From assembly GCA_017421145.1 (NCBI GenBank), contig JAFOTA010000049.1, positions 1 to 6,862 on the forward strand: a stretch of 6,862 nucleotides of DNA, given 5' to 3'. The notes below the pieces were generated by a model. The model was given only the letters and a program-made list of their open reading frames with translations. It was not told the DNA's origin and searched no databases. Shown here one piece after another: positions 1-5,872 of this stretch. The position numbers and the translations under genes are program-made. Source of the DNA: Treponema sp. Its GTDB lineage: Bacteria > Spirochaetota > Spirochaetia > Treponematales > Treponemataceae. The stretch's first letter is position 1; the number at the start of each line of letters is the position of its first letter.

Positions 1-461
1 ATTCTTCTGGTCTCAGCGAGGACGAAATCAACCGCATGGTAAAGGATGCCGAGGCCAACGCGGAATCAGACAAAAAGAAGCGTGAGGAAGTCGATGCACG
101 TAACGAGGCCGACAGCTTGGTTTACCAGACCGAAAAGGCTCTCAAGGATTACGGCGACAAGGTTTCCGACGGAGACAAGAAGAACATCGAGACAGCAATG
201 AACGACGTAAAGGAAGCTTTGAAGGGAACTGACATTTCCGCAATCAAGGCCAAGAGCGAGGCACTCAAGCAGGCTTCATACAAGCTGGCCGAGGAGATGT
301 ACAAGTCCCAGCAGGCAGCCGGTGGAGCAGGTGCGGGCGCATCACAGGGACCGGACCAGTCATCTTCATCTGGTGCCGGAGCAAATGCGGCGGGCGGTGA
401 CTCAAAGTTTGACAAGAGTTCTGCCGACGACGTTCAGTATGAGGTCCACGACGACAAATAA
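1..461 (+). CDS. dnaK: Chaperone protein DnaK (Hsp70), C-terminal part only
   Basis: The gene is cut by the left edge of the window; codons run in frame from base 3 to a TAA at 459-461, giving about the last 152 residues. The visible part begins in the linker after the substrate-binding beta-sandwich, with an [13 protein letters not shown] stretch followed by a VKDAEANAE segment, closely matching the start of the DnaK alpha-helical lid. The charged helical lid follows. The tail is a flexible Gly/Ala/Ser-rich stretch (about residues 95-130 of the visible part) ending in an acidic QYEVHDDK, comparable to the acidic tail of other bacterial DnaK proteins. DnaK is the cytoplasmic ATP-dependent Hsp70 that binds unfolded clients and works with DnaJ (encoded next) and GrpE. 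The ATPase domain lies outside the window, so intactness there cannot be judged. The first in-frame ATG (36) is internal, not a start. Confidence 0.95.
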   Translation, partial: SSGLSEDEINRMVKDAEANAESDKKKREEVDARNEADSLVYQTEKALKDYGDKVSDGDKKNIETAMNDVKEALKGTDISAIKAKSEALKQASYKLAEEMYKSQQAAGGAGAGASQGPDQSSSSGAGANAAGGDSKFDKSSADDVQYEVHDDK

Positions 462-478
462 GGTTCGTCTCTTATAAT
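451..478 (+). promoter_or_regulatory. Weak candidate promoter at the end of dnaK
   Basis: A perfect TATAAT lies at 473-478, preceded after 16 nt by ACGACA at 451-456, which matches four of six bases of the -35 consensus. It could give dnaJ its own transcript starting near 485. The -35 lies inside the last dnaK codons and matches poorly, so this may be chance. No other promoter-like pair is obvious in the dnaK-dnaJ spacer. Confidence 0.25.
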
Positions 479-481
479 GCG

Positions 482-507
482 GCTTCCGGAATTTAGGTTC
501 CGGGGGC
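482..507 (+). other. Hairpin in the dnaK-dnaJ spacer
   Basis: Bases 482-491 pair with 498-507 over ten base pairs, two of them G-U in RNA, around a six-base TTTAGG loop. No T-run follows directly, so on its own it is not a classical terminator. It may protect the dnaK 3' end or tune expression between dnaK and dnaJ. The pairing is read by eye; the function is unknown. Confidence 0.5.
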
Positions 508-518
508 TTGCAAAGTTT

Positions 519-562
519 CGGTCGCCCATTGAAACATGCGGTGGCCGTTCATTGTTTTTTTT
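519..562 (+). terminator. Possible intrinsic terminator or attenuator between dnaK and dnaJ
   Basis: CGGTCGCC (519-526) pairs with GGTGGCCG (540-547) over eight positions, two of them G-U, and can extend by CAT/ATG (527-529 with 536-538) if C539 bulges. A run of eight T lies at 555-562, seven bases after the stem. The gap between stem and T-run weakens the case. If it works it would be partial, lowering dnaJ relative to dnaK in a shared transcript. Confidence 0.4.
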
Positions 563-584
563 AATTTAAGTTTGATTTAACACT

Positions 585-1721
585 ATGGCTGACAAAAGAG
601 ATTATTATGAAGTCCTGGGCGTGGAAAAAAATGCCGACGAGGACACGATAAAAAGAGCATACAGAAAACTTGCAATCAAATATCACCCGGACAAGAACCA
701 GGGTAACAAAGATGCCGAGGCTAAATTCAAGGAAGCGACAGAAGCCTATGAAGTCCTCAGCGATTCTGACAAGCGTGCCAAGTACGACCAGTTTGGTTTT
801 GCCGGTGTGGATAACGGTGCTTCCCAGGGATACAGCCATGCGTTCCATGATTTCAGCGACATTTTCGGAAGCGGTTTCAGCGACATTTTCGAGAATCTTT
901 TCGGAGGCGGTTTCTCCGGCGGATTTGGCGGAGGCGGAAGCCGTTCACGTACCAACAATGACGGTGCAAGCCTGCGCTATGATCTGGAGCTTACTTTCAG
1001 CGAAGCGGTCTACGGATGCAAAAAAGACCTTGAATATAGGAAGAATGATGTCTGTCCTTCTTGCGGCGGTTCGGGCGGTTCACCTGGATATTCAAAGAAG
1101 ACGTGCGGAACATGCAACGGTATGGGGCAGATTAGGAGCAGCAGGGGATTTTTCTCCGTTCAGCAGACTTGTCCTACATGCGGCGGCGTCGGAACTGTCA
1201 TAGACAAACCTTGCCAGGCGTGCCGTGGAAGCGGAGTGCAGGAAAAAAGACAGAAGATGACCATAACCATTCCTGCGGGCGTGGATGAAGGAAAGAGGTT
1301 CGTAATCCACAACCAGGGAGATGCAGGTAGAAACGGCGGTGCGTCCGGTGATCTCGTCGTAATTGTCCATGTCAAGTCTGACGCTTATTTCGAGCGTGAC
1401 GGAAACGACCTTTATTGTGCCGTACCGATTTCTCTTTCACAGGCGGTTCTCGGTGCTTCGATCGACATAAAGGGGCTTGCGGGGCAGACGATATCAATCA
1501 AGATTCCTGAGGGTACTCCGCACGGAAAGATGCTCAGGATCAGGGATGAGGGAGTTCCATATACCGGTTCGTCAAGAAAGGGCGATCTCTACGTGAAGAT
1601 TCTCGTTCAGCTGCCTTCAAAAATCAGCAGGGAACAGCAGAAAATCATGCAGCAGTATGCGGCTCTTGAAAAGGCAACGACTTCTCCGGAGCTTGTTCCT
1701 CTTTCATCGCTTTCACGCTAG
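585..1721 (+). CDS. dnaJ: Chaperone protein DnaJ (Hsp40), type I, complete
   Basis: This is the cytoplasmic J-protein co-chaperone that delivers unfolded clients to DnaK and stimulates its ATPase. Its 378 residues match the usual length (about 375). The J domain spans roughly residues 5-70 with the essential HPD at 34-36. A Gly/Phe-rich linker (about 75-125) carries two FSDIF motifs (90-94, 98-102) like the DIF motifs of other bacterial DnaJ proteins. Four CxxCxGxG zinc repeats begin at C157, C174, C196 and C210, and all eight cysteines are present. C-terminal beta-sandwich substrate-binding domains follow and contain typical GDLYVKI-type segments. The start ATG fits the family N-terminus exactly, but the 20 bases upstream are AT-rich with no Shine-Dalgarno match. 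It lies 123 bp after dnaK and was probably co-transcribed with it, modulated by the spacer hairpins. No CIRCE operator is visible. The J, zinc and C-terminal parts are all intact. Confidence 0.98.
   Translation: MADKRDYYEVLGVEKNADEDTIKRAYRKLAIKYHPDKNQGNKDAEAKFKEATEAYEVLSDSDKRAKYDQFGFAGVDNGASQGYSHAFHDFSDIFGSGFSDIFENLFGGGFSGGFGGGGSRSRTNNDGASLRYDLELTFSEAVYGCKKDLEYRKNDVCPSCGGSGGSPGYSKKTCGTCNGMGQIRSSRGFFSVQQTCPTCGGVGTVIDKPCQACRGSGVQEKRQKMTITIPAGVDEGKRFVIHNQGDAGRNGGASGDLVVIVHVKSDAYFERDGNDLYCAVPISLSQAVLGASIDIKGLAGQTISIKIPEGTPHGKMLRIRDEGVPYTGSSRKGDLYVKILVQLPSKISREQQKIMQQYAALEKATTSPELVPLSSLSR
851..891 (+). repeat. 17-bp direct repeat inside dnaJ encoding a doubled FSDIF motif
   Basis: The 17 bases at 851-867 recur exactly at 875-891, a period of 24 bp or eight codons. 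They encode FSDIF twice, separated by GSG, in the Gly/Phe linker. The exact nucleotide identity suggests a fairly recent in-frame duplication or selection for the repeated DIF motif. Confidence 0.8.
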
Positions 1722-1739
1722 TTTCCAAAAAATAAAAGG

Positions 1740-1839
1740 GTCCTTTTGATTGAGACAATCTTTAATAAGTCTTAAATCTTCTTTTTGAAGAAAAAAACGC
1801 TTGCGGGATTGCCTTAAACGGTCAAAGGACTTTTTTTTT
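1740..1839 (+). terminator. Likely intrinsic terminator of dnaJ, long imperfect stem with T9
   Basis: GTCCTTTTGA (1740-1749) can pair with TCAAAGGAC (1822-1830) with one bulged T, and nine T follow immediately at 1831-1839. The roughly 72-base interior holds smaller hairpins, such as TCTTC/GAAGA (1777-1781 with 1787-1791). CAATC at 1756-1760 can pair either with GATTG just upstream (1748-1752) or with GATTG at 1807-1811. The T-run directly after the closing stem and its place 18 bp past the dnaJ stop support termination. The long loop makes the exact fold uncertain, and a shorter local stem (CCTT 1812-1815 with AAGG 1825-1828) is an alternative. Confidence 0.5.
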
Positions 1840-1840
1840 C

Positions 1841-1868
1841 TTTAAATTTGCCGATATTGGTGTATAAT
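1841..1868 (+). promoter_or_regulatory. Candidate promoter of the phosphatase/STAS/peptidase operon
   Basis: TATAAT at 1863-1868 is a perfect -10 element. TTTAAA at 1841-1846, matching four of six -35 bases, precedes it by 16 nt. Transcription would begin near 1875 and leave a leader of about 88 nt. It sits just after the dnaJ T-run and ahead of a tightly packed operon, which is where a promoter is expected. The leader can form a small hairpin (ATCC 1888-1891 with GGAT 1904-1907, GGT/GCC inside), but I recognise no riboswitch class. Confidence 0.5.
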
Positions 1869-1950
1869 AGAATCATCGTAAAAAGTCATCCAAGGTGAAT
1901 GCCGGATAAGCTGTGTTCAGGTTGTCTATGTGTTTCCCTAAAAAAATCTA

Positions 1951-1956
1951 AGAGGG
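1951..1956 (+). promoter_or_regulatory. Ribosome binding site for the first phosphatase gene
   Basis: AGAGGG lies six bases before the ATG at 1963 and supports that start. It contrasts with the SD-less dnaJ start upstream. Confidence 0.65.
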
Positions 1957-1962
1957 TCACGT

Positions 1963-3363
1963 ATGTTTAAAGTGAAGCGCTATTTATTGATTATGGCAAC
2001 CAATATCGTTTTGGTCGCTGCAATTGTCTTTTTTGCCACGAGGATAATACCCGTTTCAATTACAGGCAAAAAATATGCCGTGCTGTTTATCTGGCTTGCG
2101 GCGGGCATAATTTCTTTCGTGCTTTCGCTGATCCTTTTCCGGCTCAAAACGGTGATCTATACAAAATCCGTGAAAATGGCCTTCACAAGCAAGGAAAATG
2201 CGGTCCTTTACGAATTCATCGAGAACCTGAGGGCATGCAGCTCCCTTGATGATTTTTATGAGAATGTGGGCGAAATCCTTGAGGAGAAGGGTGACTGCTC
2301 GGTTCTTTTCGTTGACCGTGAAAAAGATTATGTCCTTTACAACAGCCCTGACAAGCTTACCTGCAATCAGGATGTCATAAATACGCTCGACCTAAATTTC
2401 AAAAACACATGGAGGGACGGCTGCTATTTTATAGGCGATGATTTCGGAATTGTTTCCAAGCCTGCACAGGCACGCGGATTTTTCATCGTATACAATCAGC
2501 ATCACCTGTATGTTTTCTGCCGCTATACCAGGCTTTTCTATGAGGCGATCTATGACGTGCTATACAGGGAATTCACGCGCTTTTTCCGCCGTGCAAAGAC
2601 GATCGACGGACTTGCCGAAATTTCCGAGCTTTCATCTGAATGGAACCAGCTTGCGGACACCCAGCGTTCGTTCCTTCCTCCTGTAATGCCGGAAATCGAA
2701 AAGCTTTCTGTAGCCGCATATTACCGCCCGCTCGTAAATGTTTCCGGTGACTATTATACCGTGCTTCCGATCAGCAGGACAAAGACCCTCCTCATGCTCG
2801 GTGACGTTTCAGGAAAGGGACTTGCCGCATCATTGGTCATGGGCTTGGTTATGAACACGGTTAAAATCCTTGACAACAAGGAAGACCTCCCGAACATGAT
2901 CCGCGCGGTTGACAAGGCAATAAAGGGGATGAAGCTCCAGGACAAGTATACGGTCGTTTTCATCGGCGTCGTCGATACTTCCAAGATGACCATCCGCTAT
3001 GTGAACGCCTCAATGTCAGATCCTATCATCATCTCAAAATCACCTGACGGATATAAAATCAAGCCGCTCACTTCAAACTGCTCGGTCGTCGGAATCATTG
3101 ACATAGACGAGGTTGAGGTTTCAGAACAGAGGCTCTTCCGCGGTGACGTAATCCTCATGGCATCGGACGGTGTTTCAGAAGTCATGGACGAAAACGGAGT
3201 GGAGCTGGGCGATACACAGCTTTATGAAAATACGATCAAGAGGAGCGCCGCAAAAAGTCCGCAGGAGTTCATCGATGATGTGGTTGATCTCGTATTCTCC
3301 TATAATGGTGACAAAAAGCTGCGCGACGACGTTACGATGATGGTCGCCAAGGTGGAGGGATAA
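1963..3363 (+). CDS. Membrane-anchored SpoIIE/RsbU-family PP2C serine phosphatase
   Basis: The 466-residue protein has two predicted membrane helices (about 7-28 and 38-60), a GAF-like soluble sensor region (about 78-205), and a C-terminal SpoIIE-type PP2C phosphatase domain (about 220-465). Phosphatase landmarks are the linker helix ending in TQRSFLPP (residues 233-240, like the QxxLLP of RsbU), SGDYY with D263, GDVSGKG with D281, SDG with D402, and RDDVT with D455/D456. All four aspartates expected to hold the two metal ions are therefore present, although the usual GGDFYD reads SGDYYT. By family, such enzymes act at the inner membrane face and dephosphorylate a STAS anti-sigma antagonist; the STAS protein encoded two genes downstream is the obvious partner. 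The signal sensed is unknown. The gene heads the operon, and its stop is one base from the next start. It is rsbU-like, but I give no symbol because the regulated sigma factor is not seen. Confidence 0.88.
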   Translation: MFKVKRYLLIMATNIVLVAAIVFFATRIIPVSITGKKYAVLFIWLAAGIISFVLSLILFRLKTVIYTKSVKMAFTSKENAVLYEFIENLRACSSLDDFYENVGEILEEKGDCSVLFVDREKDYVLYNSPDKLTCNQDVINTLDLNFKNTWRDGCYFIGDDFGIVSKPAQARGFFIVYNQHHLYVFCRYTRLFYEAIYDVLYREFTRFFRRAKTIDGLAEISELSSEWNQLADTQRSFLPPVMPEIEKLSVAAYYRPLVNVSGDYYTVLPISRTKTLLMLGDVSGKGLAASLVMGLVMNTVKILDNKEDLPNMIRAVDKAIKGMKLQDKYTVVFIGVVDTSKMTIRYVNASMSDPIIISKSPDGYKIKPLTSNCSVVGIIDIDEVEVSEQRLFRGDVILMASDGVSEVMDENGVELGDTQLYENTIKRSAAKSPQEFIDDVVDLVFSYNGDKKLRDDVTMMVAKVEG

Positions 3364-3364
3364 A

Positions 3365-5524
3365 ATGATTTTCATGATTATAAACTTTTTGGTCGGTGCC
3401 GGCCTTATGTCATTCTCCTTCATGTCTGATCATGTCGCAACCGGTCAGAAGGAAGAAGTCTCGCTGACAAACCAGATCCTCATGCTTTCAAGCGTCTGTT
3501 TAATGATGGGTGCTTCCATGCTGCTTTGCTACTTTGCACCGAAATTCCTCTGCCTGCTCGTGAGCCGCGTGACTTATGTGCTCATGGCCTGGTTCTGCAC
3601 TGGATTCTGCAAGGTTCTCATTTCATATAAATCAAAGAAGAGGCATGCTTTCCTCACCGTAATCCGCTGGATCCTCAACGTGGCGGCATTCGTGTTCATT
3701 TTCATCGTGAGGGGAATCAATGCGGTCGGAAACGGTGCCGACGGACTTTATGAGGCTTCGTCTGCGGTTGTCGTTTCGCTTGAAAACGGAATCACTTTCA
3801 CGTTCCTTGATTTCTACATGATTTTCTTCATATTCGTCATTCAGGTTCTGACAGTCCTAATGATTTTGGTGCGTGCAGAAAATTCAAAGGACAAATTCAT
3901 AAGGCAGAGCATGTTTGCCGTGTCTTTAGGAATGGTCGTGACATGGATCGTGTATGCGCTTTTGTTCTTCGGATCCATGTATCAGAAAGGACTTAAGGGG
4001 CTTTACATACTTGCGCTTACTCCTGAGCTTATGGTCTATGCCTATTCTTCCGCAAACTTGGCCGTATGGGGAAAGACTCTCGTAAGAAGGACTCTCGTAA
4101 GGACTGCCGCACTCTATCTGCTTCCTGCCGTTTTAGTGGGCGGTGGATTCGTGCTTATCTACAGGTCGTTCCCGGAACAGAATGCCGGTTTCTACGCTGC
4201 CTGCGCAGTTGTTTGTGCCGTAATCTACACAGCGATCCTTTTTGTAAGCCGCCGTCTCATCAAAACCGATGCCATGCGTGACGGTCAATATGCTGAGCAG
4301 TTTGAAGAGGCGGTCACGTCGATCAGCTTCGATGAAAATTCCAAGGATATAGAAAAAGAGATAAAGGATGCTTTTACAAAATATGTTGAAACGTCTTCCG
4401 TGCGCATTGCAATCGATGCTGGAACGGGATTCCTTGAAACGATCGGCGAAAATGAAGAGAACAAGATTGCAGTTCCTATCGATCAGACTGGATTTGAAGT
4501 GCTCCTCAACATAAAGCATTCCATAGTGTTCAGGACATTCATAGAAAAAGACTACCAGATGAAGCCTGTCAGGGAAGCACTGCTTGAAATGCTCGATGAA
4601 AACAAGGCAGATTCATTCATCCTCCTCAACGAAGGCCGCCGTGTTGTCGGTGCAATCTTCCTTGGACCAAAGACAAGCGGTGACGCATACAACAAGTACG
4701 ACTATGAAATTTTCGAAAAGCTCTATTCGAATTTCTTCGTCGTCGGCTATTACATGAAGAACATGATGAACGAGTCCGTCGTCGGAACGGTCAACCGTGA
4801 AATCCGCATGTCCAGCCAGATAATCACTTCCATTCAGGAAAACATGGACTACATCTCCAATCCTAAGCTTGACTGCGGCTACCGCATGGTTCCTGCACAC
4901 AACATCGGCGGTGAATTCATCGACATGATCCGCCTGAACGATACGAGGCACATGTTCGTGATCGGAGCATTGAGCGGAAAGGGTATTGCGGCTTCCATGA
5001 GCATGGTCGTCTTGAAATCTGTAATCCGCACCAATCTTGCAGAAACGAAAGATTTCAAGCTGCTTGTCGAAAAGACCAATTCATTTATCCGCACGGGTCT
5101 TCCAAAGGGAACTTTCTTCTCCGGCTTGTTCGGAATAATAGATTTTGAGAACGACACCCTTTATTACATCAACTGCGGTGCGCCGGCATTGTTCATGTAC
5201 AACCGCCTTTACAACAATGTCATCGAAATCCAGGGCGAAGGCCATGTACTTGGTTTTGCAAAAGATTTGAGCAAGCTCATCCGCGTGAAGAAGGTCAAGA
5301 TTGCCGAGGGCGACATAATCATGGCATGTACTGACGGTTTGATTGAAGCAAAGTCATTGCGCGGCGAAAGCTACGGAAAGACACGCGTACAGTCACAGAT
5401 TATGGAAAATGCGACTTATCCTGCCGACAAGATGGGACAGTTCATTTACGACAACCTGCGTGAATTCTCGTCAAGGGCGCTTGAAGATGACTACACGGTT
5501 TTTGTCATAAAGAAGATTCAATAA
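3365..5524 (+). CDS. Polytopic membrane protein with GAF-like and degenerate SpoIIE-type PP2C domains
   Basis: This 719-residue protein begins one base after the previous stop; GGAGGG at 3354-3359, five bases upstream, supports the ATG. Hydrophobic segments at about 4-22, 35-57, 62-87, 97-116, 146-169, 185-204, 212-232, 247-266 and 275-294 suggest some nine membrane spans, recalling multi-TM sensor modules of histidine kinases. A GAF-like region (about 335-465) follows, then a SpoIIE-type PP2C domain (about 480-719). The domain keeps SGKG (537-540), TDG with D657, and DDYT with D708/D709. The first metal Asp is Glu (GGEF, E517) and the GDVSGKG Asp is Ala (GALSGKG, A535); the linker lacks a clear QxxLLP motif. 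By homology to characterised PP2C enzymes, the Asp replaced by Ala bridges both metals, so catalysis is doubtful. It may be a pseudophosphatase that binds the STAS protein or its paralogue, or a divergent enzyme. The reading frame is intact over its whole length, arguing against decay. Confidence 0.82.
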   Translation: MIFMIINFLVGAGLMSFSFMSDHVATGQKEEVSLTNQILMLSSVCLMMGASMLLCYFAPKFLCLLVSRVTYVLMAWFCTGFCKVLISYKSKKRHAFLTVIRWILNVAAFVFIFIVRGINAVGNGADGLYEASSAVVVSLENGITFTFLDFYMIFFIFVIQVLTVLMILVRAENSKDKFIRQSMFAVSLGMVVTWIVYALLFFGSMYQKGLKGLYILALTPELMVYAYSSANLAVWGKTLVRRTLVRTAALYLLPAVLVGGGFVLIYRSFPEQNAGFYAACAVVCAVIYTAILFVSRRLIKTDAMRDGQYAEQFEEAVTSISFDENSKDIEKEIKDAFTKYVETSSVRIAIDAGTGFLETIGENEENKIAVPIDQTGFEVLLNIKHSIVFRTFIEKDYQMKPVREALLEMLDENKADSFILLNEGRRVVGAIFLGPKTSGDAYNKYDYEIFEKLYSNFFVVGYYMKNMMNESVVGTVNREIRMSSQIITSIQENMDYISNPKLDCGYRMVPAHNIGGEFIDMIRLNDTRHMFVIGALSGKGIAASMSMVVLKSVIRTNLAETKDFKLLVEKTNSFIRTGLPKGTFFSGLFGIIDFENDTLYYINCGAPALFMYNRLYNNVIEIQGEGHVLGFAKDLSKLIRVKKVKIAEGDIIMACTDGLIEAKSLRGESYGKTRVQSQIMENATYPADKMGQFIYDNLREFSSRALEDDYTVFVIKKIQ
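4073..4101 (+). repeat. Short tandem repeat of 15-bp period within the polytopic phosphatase-like gene
   Basis: GACTCTCGTAAG at 4075-4086 recurs exactly at 4090-4101. It encodes TLVRR then TLVRT (residues 238-247), in the basic loop between two predicted membrane segments. It looks like an in-frame five-codon duplication that adds positive charge, probably on the cytoplasmic side. Confidence 0.75.
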
Positions 5525-5525
5525 T

Positions 5526-5530
5526 GGAGG
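5526..5530 (+). promoter_or_regulatory. Ribosome binding site that sets the STAS gene start
   Basis: GGAGG follows the upstream stop by one base. It lies six bases before ATG 5537 but only three before the in-frame TTG 5534, which favours the ATG. Confidence 0.8.
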
Positions 5531-5536
5531 CTTTTG

Positions 5537-5872
5537 ATGGATCAGCTTACGATATATGAAAAGACGGGGCCAAACTACATGCTCCTTGAACTGACCGGTG
5601 CAGTGAACGCCTATACTCTTGATGATTTTCAGGAAAAAGTCTACCGGTACATTCTTGATTCAAACGTAGTGCTTGACATGTCCAAGGTTCTTTCCGTGGA
5701 TTCTTCCGGTGTCGGTGTCATTTTGGCCGGCTACAACGACGGGGTTGAAAAAGGAAACAAATTGTTTATAATGAATCCGTCTGAATCATCCAGGCACGCT
5801 TTGGAGAGAACGGGATTCCTGGACTGTTTTGACGTAATTCATGCGGTTACGGAGGTTTCCGATGTTTCTTGA
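5537..5872 (+). CDS. STAS-domain anti-sigma-factor antagonist (SpoIIAA/RsbV-like)
   Basis: This 111-residue single-domain STAS protein has the typical size. It shows the family core in order: an N-terminal strand ending in ELTGAVNAYT, a helix, then VVLDMSKVLSVDSSGVGVI, where D55-S56-S57-G58 is the phosphorylation loop. Ser56 aligns with the phospho-acceptor that directly follows Asp in SpoIIAA (DSSGLG) and RsbV (DSTGLG). A C-terminal helix with ALERTGFLDCF matches the usual RxxGL segment. In the known partner-switch scheme, the unphosphorylated form binds an RsbW/SpoIIAB-type kinase and frees its sigma factor; a SpoIIE-type phosphatase resets it. The phosphatase encoded first in this operon is the probable partner. 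The gene lies 12 nt after the polytopic gene and overlaps the next by 11 nt, so translation is likely coupled. It could instead regulate a target other than a sigma factor. Confidence 0.9.
   Translation: MDQLTIYEKTGPNYMLLELTGAVNAYTLDDFQEKVYRYILDSNVVLDMSKVLSVDSSGVGVILAGYNDGVEKGNKLFIMNPSESSRHALERTGFLDCFDVIHAVTEVSDVS
5851..5855 (+). promoter_or_regulatory. Ribosome binding site that sets the lipoprotein peptidase start
   Basis: GGAGG inside the end of the STAS gene lies six bases before ATG 5862. This selects 5862 over the in-frame ATG at 5841, which has no such site and would add seven Arg-rich residues before the signal peptide. Confidence 0.75.

Noticed and set aside
462..584. CIRCE/HrcA operator ahead of dnaJ
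   Set aside because: The TTAGCACTC-N9-GAGTGCTAA pattern is absent here and also in 1722-1962.
670..1203. 177-codon open frame on the + strand overlapping dnaJ
   Set aside because: It lies wholly within dnaJ in another frame, has no family resemblance, and carries composition typical of a shadow frame.
1875..1962. Riboswitch in the leader of the phosphatase operon
   Set aside because: Only a small imperfect hairpin is visible; no conserved core of a known class, including the c-di-GMP classes, could be recognised.
4133..4519. 128-codon open frame on the - strand
   Set aside because: It lies inside the intact 719-codon gene and has no recognisable domain or ribosome site.
4907..4918. GGEF residues resembling the GGDEF signature of diguanylate cyclases
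   Set aside because: The surrounding order (GGEFID, GALSGKG, TDG, DDYT) is that of a SpoIIE-type PP2C domain; no other diguanylate cyclase motif is present.
4613..4951. 112-codon open frame on the - strand
   Set aside because: It is antisense to the GAF-like and PP2C region of the 719-codon gene and shows no independent coding signal.
5534..5536. TTG as the start of the STAS gene
   Set aside because: It is only three bases from GGAGG, while the adjacent ATG 5537 has the better six-base spacing.
5841..5861. ATG 5841 as the start of the peptidase
   Set aside because: It has no ribosome site and would place an extra Arg-rich segment before the lipoprotein signal; ATG 5862 has GGAGG six bases upstream.
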